From NCBI GenBank assembly GCA_934659445.1, contig CAKUHV010000057.1, forward strand, positions 1 through 10,993: a stretch of 10,993 nucleotides of DNA, in the 5' to 3' direction. This stretch comes from an uncultured Oscillospiraceae bacterium (GTDB lineage Bacteria > Bacillota > Clostridia > Oscillospirales > Oscillospiraceae). This document shows, piece by piece, positions 1 to 5,196 of this stretch. Below the pieces are notes generated by a model, which did not search any database, had not been told where the DNA came from, and saw only the letters and a list, made by a program, of their open reading frames with translations. The number at the start of each line of letters is the position of its first letter. The first letter of the stretch is position 1. The translations under genes and the position numbers were made by a program.

Positions 1-34
1 GTGTAAATTGCCGCAGTTTTGCATAGCGGGCTTC

Positions 35-83
35 AAAAGTTTCCCGGGACAGAAGGGATCTGTCCCGGGAAAGTGATTTTTTT
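35..83. terminator. Strong hairpin terminator after proA, probably bidirectional
   Basis: A perfect 14-bp stem (40-53 pairing with 59-72) closes a 5-nt loop (AGGGA). In the proA direction (minus strand) the stem is followed by CTTTTG, a short U-tract. In the plus direction it is followed by GTGA and then seven T's (77-83). The proA stop codon (82-84) lies directly before the stem. The shape fits a rho-independent terminator that ends the proline cluster. The plus-strand T-run suggests it could also stop transcripts arriving from the left of the window. Positions 1-34 hold nothing I recognise. Confidence 0.8.
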
Positions 84-1338
84 AACGGGTTTGTCCGTTG
101 CCGACAATCAGATATTTGGTGGAGCAAAGCTCCCGCAGGCCCAGAGGGCCCCGGGCGTGGAGCTTCTGGGTGGAGATCCCCATCTCGCAGCCCAGACCGA
201 ACTCCCCGCCGTCGGTGAAGCGGGTGGAGGCGTTCCAGTACACGGCGGCGGAGTCCACCCCCAGCTGGAACCGGGCGGCGGCGTCCGCGTCCTCGGTGAC
301 GATGCAGTCGGAGTGCCCCGTGGAGTGGGCGGCGATGTGGGCCATGGCGGCGTCCAGACCATCCACCACCCCCACGGCCATGACGTAATCCAGATACTCC
401 CGGCAGAAGTCGTCCCCCCCGGCGGGGGTGCCGGGGATCAGGGCGGCGGAGCGGCTGTCCAGACGCAGCTCCACCGGGGGCAGGCCCTTTTCCGCCCGCC
501 GGTCCACCAGCCGCTCCTTCAGCAGGGGCAGGAAGGCGGGGGCGATGTCCCGATGCACCAGACAGACCTCGGCGGCGTTGCACACGCTGGGGCGGGAGCA
601 TTTGGCGTTTTCGATGATGTTCAGGGCCATGTGGAAGTCGGCGGCCTTATCCACATAGATGTGGCACACGCCGGTGCCCGTCTCCAGCACGGGGACGGTG
701 GCGTTGTCCACGCAGGAGCGGATCAGTCCCGCGCCCCCCCGGGGGATGAGCAGATCCACCAGCCCCCGGGCGCACATCAGCTCGTTGGCGCTGGCCCGGC
801 TGGTGTCCTCCACCAGCTGGATCGCGTCCGCCGGCAGGCCGGCCTCCTCCAGCCCCTTCTTCAGGGCGGAGACGATGGCGGCGGCGGAGCGGTGGGCTTC
901 CTTCCCGCAGCGCAGGACGCAGGCGCTGCCCGCCTTCAGGGCCAGGGCGGCGGCGTCGGAGGTCACGTTGGGCCGGGACTCGTAGATGATGGCGATGACC
1001 CCCATGGGTACGGATACCCGGCGGATCACCAGCCCGTTGGGCCGCTCCACCCGGGCCAGCTCCTCCCCCACGGGGTCGGGCAGGGCGGCCACCTGGCGGA
1101 TGCCCTCGGCCATGCCGGCGATGCGGCCGGGGTCCAGGGCCAGCCGGTCCAGCATCACGTGGGATACGGTGCCCCGGGCGGCCTCCAGGTCGAGGGCGTT
1201 GGCGGACAGAATGGCCTCCTGCTCCGCCAGCAGTTCGCTGGCCATGGCCAGCAGGGCGCGGTTTTTGGCGTCGGTTCCTGCGGCGGCCATGGCGGCCTTG
1301 GCCCCTTTGGCCCGCAGCAGCAGTTCATTTGTAGTCAT
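82..1338 (-). CDS. proA: Gamma-glutamyl phosphate reductase (glutamate-5-semialdehyde dehydrogenase)
   Basis: This enzyme catalyses the second step of proline synthesis in the cytoplasm: NADPH-dependent reduction of gamma-glutamyl phosphate to glutamate-5-semialdehyde, which cyclises to P5C. The 418-residue product has the usual family length. Visible ProA signatures are [14 protein letters not shown] (113-126), LLIPRGG (196-202), the catalytic-cysteine segment RPSVCNAAE with the likely nucleophile Cys253, and the C-terminal run [13 protein letters not shown] followed by [14 protein letters not shown]. The ATG is preceded by AGAGAGG about 10 nt upstream, lying within the last codons of the small gene before it (gap 6 nt), which suggests translational coupling. 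It is the last gene of the proC-proB-orf-proA cluster and is followed by a strong hairpin terminator. I see no frameshift or missing residue. Confidence 0.97.
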   Translation of the reverse strand: MTTNELLLRAKGAKAAMAAAGTDAKNRALLAMASELLAEQEAILSANALDLEAARGTVSHVMLDRLALDPGRIAGMAEGIRQVAALPDPVGEELARVERPNGLVIRRVSVPMGVIAIIYESRPNVTSDAAALALKAGSACVLRCGKEAHRSAAAIVSALKKGLEEAGLPADAIQLVEDTSRASANELMCARGLVDLLIPRGGAGLIRSCVDNATVPVLETGTGVCHIYVDKAADFHMALNIIENAKCSRPSVCNAAEVCLVHRDIAPAFLPLLKERLVDRRAEKGLPPVELRLDSRSAALIPGTPAGGDDFCREYLDYVMAVGVVDGLDAAMAHIAAHSTGHSDCIVTEDADAAARFQLGVDSAAVYWNASTRFTDGGEFGLGCEMGISTQKLHARGPLGLRELCSTKYLIVGNGQTR

Positions 1339-1344
1339 GAGATT

Positions 1345-1656
1345 TCAACCTCTCTCTTGTAGGATCTGCCGGGCAGCGGCCCGGACAGTGGGGGTGCATA
1401 GCTCGTCATTCAGGATGGTACGCAGTTCCTCGCTGTCGGCGGCAGCATACAGGGCGGCGATATCGCCGGTGGTGGGGGTGTCCCGGTCGCAGGGCACCAG
1501 AAAGGCGGAGCGGCGGCACTCGGGACACAGGTACAGCTCCATAGGCTGTAAGGTGGCGGTCAGCTCGGACAGAAAGGGCTTGCCGCCCATGGGGATGGTC
1601 TGACGGCCGCAGTAGCGCATACGCCCGCCGCAGGGACAGAGAATGTGAGCTTCCAT
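1345..1656 (-). CDS. Small cysteine-rich, probable zinc-ribbon protein between proB and proA
   Basis: The 103-residue product is not one I can name. The N-terminal half has CPCGG (Cys7, Cys9), Cys16 and then LCPEC (Cys44, Cys47), a spacing typical of a treble-clef or rubredoxin-like zinc ribbon. The C-terminal half (about 62-103) looks helical and charged (DSEELRTILNDE...VRAAARQIL). There is no signal peptide or membrane segment, so it is probably cytoplasmic. The start is well supported: GGGAGGAAG with GGAGG 7 nt before ATG. The stop lies 6 nt before the proA ATG, so it is co-transcribed and probably coupled with proA. A role linked to ProA or to proline metabolism is only inferred from position. 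Alternatives are a DNA/RNA-binding zinc ribbon or a degraded regulator. The ORF is surely real; the function is unknown. Confidence 0.75.
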   Translation of the reverse strand: MEAHILCPCGGRMRYCGRQTIPMGGKPFLSELTATLQPMELYLCPECRRSAFLVPCDRDTPTTGDIAALYAAADSEELRTILNDELCTPTVRAAARQILQERG

Positions 1657-1758
1657 AGATCTTCCTCCCGCAAAAAACGTTACATGGCAGTTTATGCGGG
1701 AGCAGGAAGGGTGTGCGGGGGAGACGGCGAAGCACCGGGGTCTACATATGATGTGGAC

Positions 1759-1798
1759 AACGGATGTTGAATGTCGTAGGGGCGGATATCATCCGCCC
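1759..1798. repeat. Dispersed intergenic repeat, copy A, with an 8-bp hairpin
   Basis: Positions 1759-1792 match 10960-10993 at 28 of 34 bases by eye, including the shared core CGTAGGGGCGGATAT. The copy ends in a perfect 8-bp stem, GGGCGGAT / ATCCGCCC (1780-1787 with 1791-1798, loop ATC). Both copies are intergenic and in the same orientation. No coding sequence is involved. It looks like a member of a GC-rich palindromic repeat family. Confidence 0.7.
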
Positions 1799-1807
1799 GT
1801 AGGGGTC

Positions 1808-1828
1808 ATAGGGGGCGGAGCCCCCTAT
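1808..1828. repeat. Perfect 9-bp GC hairpin downstream of proB
   Basis: ATAGGGGGC (1808-1816) pairs perfectly with GCCCCCTAT (1820-1828) around a GGA loop. It lies about 27 nt beyond the proB stop on the transcribed strand. No T-run follows in either direction, so I do not call it an intrinsic terminator. It resembles the 10-bp hairpin between proC and proB: both are followed on the plus strand by CCCCCTATAC or CCCCTATAC and then a G-run motif. Confidence 0.6.
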
Positions 1829-1838
1829 ACACCTGAAA

Positions 1839-1853
1839 GGGAGGGCGGGAGGG
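1839..1853 (+). repeat. G-quadruplex-type motif abutting the proB stop codon
   Basis: The plus strand reads GGGAGGGCGGGAGGG: four G3 runs separated by single bases, the most stable class of quadruplex-forming sequence. It starts 2 nt beyond the proB stop codon (1856-1858). Because proB is read from the minus strand, the G-runs lie on the template strand and the mRNA carries the C-rich complement. The next bases, TATCAAA, run into the proB stop codon and recur next to the related G-rich motif at 2649-2666. Confidence 0.7.
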
Positions 1854-1855
1854 TA

Positions 1856-2623
1856 TCAAAATGTCGCCTTGAACCGTGTGCCCGCGCTTTTCCCCTCGGC
1901 GATGTCATACAGCACCTCCGGCCGGGCGCCGTTGGCGATCACCATGTCGCACCCGGCGGCGGTGACCATTTTGGCGGCCCGCACCTTGGTGGACATGCCG
2001 CCGGTGCCCAAGTCGGAGCCCGCCCCGGCGGCCAGAGCCTCGATCTCCGGCCCGATGGCCTCCACCACGGGGATCAGCCGGGCGCTGGGATCCTTCCGGG
2101 GGTCGGCGGTATAGAGCCCGTCGATGTCCGACAGCAGCACCAGCAGGTCGGCCCGGGCGCACCGGGCCACGATGGCCCCCAGGGTGTCGTTGTCCCCCAC
2201 CTTGATCTCGGCGGTGGCGATGGTGTCGTTCTCATTGATAATGGGCAGAGCCCCCAGCTGGAGCAGCCGCTCCAGGGTGTTTTCAAAGTTTTCCCGCCGG
2301 GAGGTGTGCTCCACATCGTCGCCGGTGAGCAGGATCTGGGCCACCGTGTGGTTGTACTGGGTAAACAGCCGGTCGTAGGTATACATCAGCTCGCACTGGC
2401 CCACGGCGGCGGCGGCCTGCTTGGTGGGCATGTCGCCGGGGCGGCCGGGGAGATTCAGCTTGCCCACCCCCATGCCGATGGCGCCGGAGGAGACCAGAAT
2501 GATCTGGTGCCCCTCGTTCTTCAGGTCGGACAACACCTTGACGAGCTCCTCCACATGGCGGATGTTCATCCGCCCGGTGGCGTGGGCCAGCGTGGATGTG
2601 CCCACTTTGACAACGATCCGCAT
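1856..2623 (-). CDS. proB: Glutamate 5-kinase, short form without PUA domain
   Basis: This cytoplasmic enzyme catalyses the first step of proline synthesis, ATP-dependent phosphorylation of glutamate to gamma-glutamyl phosphate. The 255-residue product is a complete amino-acid-kinase domain: VKVGTS (5-10), SSGA (45-48), NENDT (130-134), GDND (143-146), SDIDGLYTADP (165-175) and GTGGMSTK (206-213). The C-terminal PUA domain present in the roughly 367-residue E. coli enzyme is absent. Short ProBs of about 250-270 residues are known in other bacteria, so this is probably a natural form rather than a truncation. I chose ATG at 2623 because GGAGG lies 7 nt upstream. An in-frame ATG 30 nt earlier precedes that site and is not needed. 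It lies 111 nt after proC and is probably in the same transcription unit. Whether proline still inhibits this short form cannot be judged from sequence. Confidence 0.96.
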   Translation of the reverse strand: MRIVVKVGTSTLAHATGRMNIRHVEELVKVLSDLKNEGHQIILVSSGAIGMGVGKLNLPGRPGDMPTKQAAAAVGQCELMYTYDRLFTQYNHTVAQILLTGDDVEHTSRRENFENTLERLLQLGALPIINENDTIATAEIKVGDNDTLGAIVARCARADLLVLLSDIDGLYTADPRKDPSARLIPVVEAIGPEIEALAAGAGSDLGTGGMSTKVRAAKMVTAAGCDMVIANGARPEVLYDIAEGKSAGTRFKATF

Positions 2624-2630
2624 AATGTGA

Positions 2631-2635
2631 CCTCC
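2631..2635 (-). promoter_or_regulatory. Ribosome binding site that fixes the proB start
   Basis: On the minus strand TTTTGGAGGTCACATT precedes ATG. GGAGG is 7 nt from the start at 2623, an ideal spacing. It rules in favour of the internal ATG over the upstream one at 2653. Confidence 0.85.
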
Positions 2636-2647
2636 AAAAGATTTGAT

Positions 2648-2729
2648 ACCCATCCCAGCCCACCCCTTTAGATGTATGGGGGTTTCACCCCCATACCCCC
2701 CTATACTAAAATTGGGAGGGTGGGCGGGT
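2648..2729. repeat. Palindromic intergenic element between proC and proB
   Basis: The centre is a perfect 10-bp hairpin, GTATGGGGGT / ACCCCCATAC (2674-2683 with 2687-2696, loop TTC). The outer 24-nt arms (2648-2671 and 2706-2729) are imperfect inverted copies: both start ACCC and end TTTAG when read inward. The right arm carries a four-run G motif on the plus strand (2714-2728). The left arm carries four runs on the minus strand, GGGGTGGGCTGGGATGGG (2649-2666). In the proC-proB mRNA the whole unit could fold into one long stem ending about 13 nt before the proB ribosome binding site. There is no U-tract, so a structural or RNA-stability role is more likely than termination. Confidence 0.65.
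2714..2728 (+). repeat. G-quadruplex-type motif abutting the proC stop codon
   Basis: The plus strand reads GGGAGGGTGGGCGGG, four G3 runs with single-base loops, 6 nt beyond the proC stop codon (2735-2737). As at proB, the G-rich strand is the template strand of the gene just read. It forms part of the right arm of the 2648-2729 palindrome. Confidence 0.7.
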
Positions 2730-2734
2730 AAAAA

Positions 2735-3547
2735 TTACTTCTTCTGCATCTCCATGGTCTTCTCATAGGCCGCGATGACGGCCTCCATGGCGGCGGAGCG
2801 GAAGCCGTTTTTCTCCAGCATCCGCACCCCCTGAATGGTGGTGCCCCCGGGGGAGCACACCGCGTCCTTCATGGCGCCGGGGTGCTTCCGATTTTCCAGA
2901 TAGAGCTTACCCGTGCCCACCAGCATCTGGGCGGCGCAGACCATGGCCTTGTCCCGGGGCAGGCCGCAGGCCACCGCCCCGTCGGCCAGCGCCTCCATAA
3001 ACAGGGAGGCGAAGGCGGGGCCGCAGCCGGACACGCAGTTGGCGGGCACCATCAGGGCCTCGTCCATCTCGTCCAGCAGGCCGGAGGGGGCCATGAGGGA
3101 CAGGAAGTCGGCCTTCTCCTCCGGGGTGACCCCCCGGACGCAGAACTGGGCGATGCCCTCCCCAATGGCGGCGGGGGTGTTGGGCAGAATACGGATCAGG
3201 GGATAGCTTGCCCCCAGCAGGCGCTCCAGCTCGTCCAGGGTGACGCCGGCGGCCATGGAGCAGATGACGAACCGGTCTTTCCGGGCGGCCAGAATGGGGC
3301 GAAGGGGGGCCAATGCCCCTTCCATCATCTGCGGCTTGACCCCCAGAAAGATGATGTGACAGGTGGCGGCAATGTCCTCGTTGGTGGATACCTTGCTGCC
3401 GGGCAGCTGGGCCTTCAGCGCCTCCGCCTTGGCGGGGGTGCGGTTGGCCAGCACCAGAGGGACGCCCTCCCCCCTGCCCCTGTATGCCGCCCGGGCCAGG
3501 GCGGAACCCATGTTGCCGGTACCGATAAAGCCTACGGAATGGTACAT
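2735..3547 (-). CDS. proC: Pyrroline-5-carboxylate reductase
   Basis: This cytoplasmic enzyme catalyses the last step of proline synthesis, NAD(P)H-dependent reduction of P5C to L-proline. The 270-residue product has the normal ProC length. It shows the N-terminal Rossmann motif GFIGTGNMGSAL (6-17), GVKPQ (69-73), RILPNTPAAIGEG (119-131), and the substrate-binding and dimer-forming C-terminal domain with SGCGPAFA (173-180) and DAVCSPGGTTIQGV (228-241). The start is supported by GGAGGA about 6 nt before ATG. It is the first gene of the proline cluster, and proB and proA follow on the same strand, so the whole glutamate-to-proline route is encoded within 3.5 kb. Its probable leader contains the nested palindrome 3585-3743. 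No defect is visible. Confidence 0.97.
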   Translation of the reverse strand: MYHSVGFIGTGNMGSALARAAYRGRGEGVPLVLANRTPAKAEALKAQLPGSKVSTNEDIAATCHIIFLGVKPQMMEGALAPLRPILAARKDRFVICSMAAGVTLDELERLLGASYPLIRILPNTPAAIGEGIAQFCVRGVTPEEKADFLSLMAPSGLLDEMDEALMVPANCVSGCGPAFASLFMEALADGAVACGLPRDKAMVCAAQMLVGTGKLYLENRKHPGAMKDAVCSPGGTTIQGVRMLEKNGFRSAAMEAVIAAYEKTMEMQKK

Positions 3548-3584
3548 AGATGGTCCTCCTTCATCGTCAGAGTGTAGGGGGATG

Positions 3585-3743
3585 CCCCAATGTCATTCAG
3601 TTAAGAGAAACCTGTCATTCCGAGGCAGTGACCGATGTCACTGCCGTGGGAATCCGCATCTAAAACGTTAGAAAAGGCGGATTGCCGCGCCAGTCTGCGG
3701 ACTGGCTCGCAATGACAAAGCCCTTAACTTAATGGCATTGGGG
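3585..3743. repeat. Nested palindromic (MITE-like) intergenic repeat
   Basis: The outer 21-nt arms (3585-3605 and 3723-3743) are inverted copies with two mismatches. Inside lies a second pair of inverted ends, TGTCATTCCGAG (3613-3624) and CTCGCAATGACA (3706-3717), with one mismatch. Between them are a perfect 9-bp stem GGCAGTGAC / GTCACTGCC (3624-3632 with 3637-3645), a 7-bp stem AATCCGC / GCGGATT (3651-3657 with 3677-3683) and a 7-bp stem GCCAGTC / GACTGGC (3689-3695 with 3700-3706). From memory, TGTCATT...AATGACA palindromes of this kind are widespread intergenic repeats in Firmicutes and other phyla. There is no coding capacity. It would fall in the proC leader if the 3767-3775 promoter is used. 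Confidence 0.8.
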
Positions 3744-3766
3744 GCTGCTCCCGGGTCTTTTTCCGC

Positions 3767-3775
3767 ATTATATCA
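3767..3775 (-). promoter_or_regulatory. proC: Extended -10 promoter candidate for the proline cluster
   Basis: The minus strand reads TGATATAAT, a perfect TGnTATAAT extended -10. No good -35 is visible at 16-18 nt, which fits an extended -10 promoter. Transcription would start near 3760 and give a leader of roughly 210 nt containing the whole nested palindrome before proC. Confidence 0.55.
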
Positions 3776-3840
3776 CATTCCCTGAAAAAGGGATATAAGG
3801 ACTTTTCCCGGAAACTTAAAAAATCTTAAAGGAATCTTTA

Positions 3841-3869
3841 TTGTTTTTTCCGGCGGGGCAGACTATCAT
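3841..3869 (+). promoter_or_regulatory. Promoter candidate for the GntR/ABC operon
   Basis: TTGTTT (3841-3846) and TATCAT (3864-3869) are separated by 17 bp. The -10 matches TATAAT at 5 of 6 positions. The -35 is weak but preceded by A/T-rich DNA. A perfect inverted repeat begins 2 bp after the -10, as expected for a repressed promoter. Confidence 0.5.
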
Positions 3870-3870
3870 A

Positions 3871-3894
3871 ACTGTATCAGACACTTCATACAGT
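3871..3894 (+). promoter_or_regulatory. Candidate operator of the GntR-family repressor
   Basis: ACTGTAT (3871-3877) and ATACAGT (3888-3894) form a perfect 7-bp inverted repeat with a 10-bp spacer, covering the expected start site just downstream of the -10 box. GntR-family dimers bind such dyads, and YtrA-type regulators normally repress their own operon. That this protein binds here is inference from position and symmetry. Confidence 0.55.
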
Positions 3895-3925
3895 TCCGGC
3901 GGCAGCCGGAGGGAAGGAGGGCGCC

Positions 3926-4297
3926 ATGCTGAATCTGGATTTCAGAGACACGCGGCCCATCTATGAACAGGTGCGGGACGGCCTGCGCCGCCTGATGGTC
4001 ACCGGGGTCATCCGGGAGGGGGAGAAGCTGCCCTCCGTCCGGGCGCTGGCCAGCAGTCTGGCCATCAACCCCAACACCATACAGCGGGCCTATGAGGCCC
4101 TGGAGGCGGAGGGCTACCTCTGCTCCGTGCAGGGGAAGGGCTCCTTCGCCGCACCCCACGCCGGGGTGGACGAGGGGCGGAGACGGCAGCTGCTGAACAG
4201 CTTCGACGGCGTGTGTACCGAGCTGTTCTGCCTCGGTATGGATGGGGAGACCTTGGCTCAGCGGCTGAGGACACTGGAAGGAGGGATCGGGCAGTGA
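3926..4297 (+). CDS. YtrA-type GntR-family transcriptional regulator
   Basis: This is a 123-residue cytoplasmic DNA-binding protein. Residues about 8-76 form a GntR winged helix-turn-helix: the typical N-terminal PIYEQVRDGLRRL, then GEKLPSVRALASSLAINPNT (32-51), QRAYEALEAEGY (53-64) and the wing GKGSF. Only about 45 residues follow, too few for a ligand-binding FadR or HutC domain, which is the mark of the YtrA subfamily. Such genes usually sit first in operons with ABC transporters, as here. In Bacillus subtilis, YtrA represses its ABC operon and is relieved by certain cell-wall antibiotics; whether that applies here is unknown. AGGAGG lies 5 nt before ATG. The stop overlaps the ATPase GTG start by 4 nt (GTGA). 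It is probably autoregulatory through the dyad at 3871-3894. Confidence 0.92.
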   Translation: MLNLDFRDTRPIYEQVRDGLRRLMVTGVIREGEKLPSVRALASSLAINPNTIQRAYEALEAEGYLCSVQGKGSFAAPHAGVDEGRRRQLLNSFDGVCTELFCLGMDGETLAQRLRTLEGGIGQ

Positions 4298-5196
4298 TCC
4301 AGGTAAACAATGTGGTCAAGACCTTTGACGGGTTCCGGGCCCTGGACGGGCTGACCATGAAGGTGGAGCGGGGCTCCATCTACGGACTGGTGGGGCCCAA
4401 CGGCTCCGGCAAGTCCACCATTCTGCGGCACATCACGGGGGTGTACCGCCCCGATTCCGGCTCCGTTCTGGTGGAGGGAAAGCCGGTGTATGAAAATCCG
4501 GAGATCAAAGCGCGCATTGCCGTGATCCCTGACGAGCTTTACTATTTCAACTCCGCCTCCACCCGGGACATGATGAGATTCTACCGGGGGACCTATCCCA
4601 AGTTCGACATGGAGCGGTACGAGACCCTGCGTAAGGCCTTCCCCGAGGTGGACGAGAAGGCCCCCATCCGCCGCCTGTCCAAGGGGATGCAGAAGCAGAG
4701 CGCCTTCTGGCTGGCCCTGTGCTGCAATCCCGAGCTGCTGGTGCTGGACGAGCCGGTGGACGGCCTGGACCCGGTGATGCGGCGGCAGGTGTGGTCCCTG
4801 CTCATGGGGGACGTGGCCCAGCGGGGCACCACGGTGCTGGTGTCCAGCCACAACCTGCGGGAGCTGGAGGACGTGTGCGACCACGTGGGCATCCTGTCCC
4901 ACGGGAAGGTGCTGCTGGAGCGCTCCCTCACCGACCTTCAGGACAACGTGGTGAAGCTGCAGGTGGCCTTCAACCAGCCGGAGCTGCCCCAACTGCCCAA
5001 GGATATGAACATCCTGCACATCGGCCAGCTGGGAAGGGTGTATACCCTGATCGTCCGGGGCAACCCCAGCGAGATCAAAAGCCGCATGGCGGCCTACAGC
5101 CCCATCCTGCTGGAGGCCCTGCCCCTGAGCCTGGAGGAGATCTTTATTTATGAACTGGGAGGTGAGGACTATGCGGTCCGGGACATCGTGCTTTAA
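4294..5196 (+). CDS. ABC-2-type transporter ATP-binding protein
   Basis: This 300-residue cytoplasmic ATPase should drive the permease encoded next. Visible motifs are Walker A GPNGSGKST (34-42), signature LSKGMQ (128-133; LSGGQ-type with Lys in place of the second residue after Ser), Walker B LLVLDEP (148-154), D-loop DGLD (156-159) and switch His186 in VSSH. The Q-loop position reads IPDELYYF (78-85), with no obvious glutamine, a deviation seen in the YtrB-like group. About 75 residues after the nucleotide-binding domain form an accessory C-terminal region. I chose GTG at 4294 because AAGGAGGG lies 8 nt upstream and it gives the 4-nt overlap with the regulator; a longer in-frame ATG at 4213 would overlap gntR deeply. 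The substrate is unknown; the family includes drug, peptide and antibiotic exporters. Confidence 0.94.
   Translation: MIQVNNVVKTFDGFRALDGLTMKVERGSIYGLVGPNGSGKSTILRHITGVYRPDSGSVLVEGKPVYENPEIKARIAVIPDELYYFNSASTRDMMRFYRGTYPKFDMERYETLRKAFPEVDEKAPIRRLSKGMQKQSAFWLALCCNPELLVLDEPVDGLDPVMRRQVWSLLMGDVAQRGTTVLVSSHNLRELEDVCDHVGILSHGKVLLERSLTDLQDNVVKLQVAFNQPELPQLPKDMNILHIGQLGRVYTLIVRGNPSEIKSRMAAYSPILLEALPLSLEEIFIYELGGEDYAVRDIVL
5157..5170 (+). promoter_or_regulatory. Ribosome binding site that fixes the permease start
   Basis: GGGAGG (5157-5162) lies 8 nt before ATG 5171. An in-frame ATG at 5150 precedes this site and is not needed. The site sits inside the last codons of the ATPase, so the two genes are probably translationally coupled. 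Confidence 0.75.

Larger units (their letters stand above)
1657..1855. other. Spacer between proB and the small gene, filled with GC palindromes
   Basis: This 199-bp spacer has no ORF that I can support. It holds the ribosome binding site of the small gene near 1665-1671, one copy of a dispersed repeat (1759-1792), two perfect short hairpins (1780-1798 and 1808-1828) and a G-quadruplex-type motif (1839-1853). I found no convincing minus-strand promoter. The small gene and proA are therefore probably read from transcripts that pass through proB, although the hairpins could weaken that read-through. Confidence 0.6.
3548..3925. other. Divergent proC / gntR intergenic region
   Basis: This 378-bp region separates the minus-strand proline cluster from the plus-strand GntR/ABC operon and has no supportable ORF. 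From left to right it holds the proC ribosome binding site, a 159-bp nested palindromic repeat (3585-3743), a minus-strand extended -10 element (3767-3775), an A/T-rich stretch (about 3780-3850) markedly different in composition from the genes, a plus-strand promoter candidate (3841-3869), an inverted-repeat operator candidate (3871-3894) and a 6-bp hairpin (3895-3910) just before the gntR ribosome binding site. I looked for a T-box or other known riboswitch consensus in the proC leader and saw none. Confidence 0.75.

Noticed and set aside
19..1362. 447-codon open frame on the plus strand opposite proA
   Set aside because: It has Gly/His/Gln-rich shadow composition and no motif, while the opposite strand encodes a textbook ProA.
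1759..1828. CRISPR-like repeats from the recurring CGTAGGGG units
   Set aside because: There are only two irregularly spaced units at each site, no conserved full-length repeat and spacer pattern, and no cas gene.
2624..2653. Longer proB start giving ten extra residues
   Set aside because: The upstream ATG lies before the GGAGG site that serves ATG 2623, and the extra residues do not belong to the kinase domain, which begins directly with the ProB-typical beta strand.
3548..3766. T-box or other amino-acid riboswitch before proC
   Set aside because: The conserved T-box sequence (TGGNACCGCG) is not present on the minus strand, and the stems seen belong to a palindromic repeat without an attenuator U-tract.
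4213..4293. Upstream ATG start for the ABC ATPase
   Set aside because: It would overlap the regulator by 85 nt and add 27 residues with no family counterpart. GTG 4294 has a good ribosome binding site and the classic 4-nt overlap.
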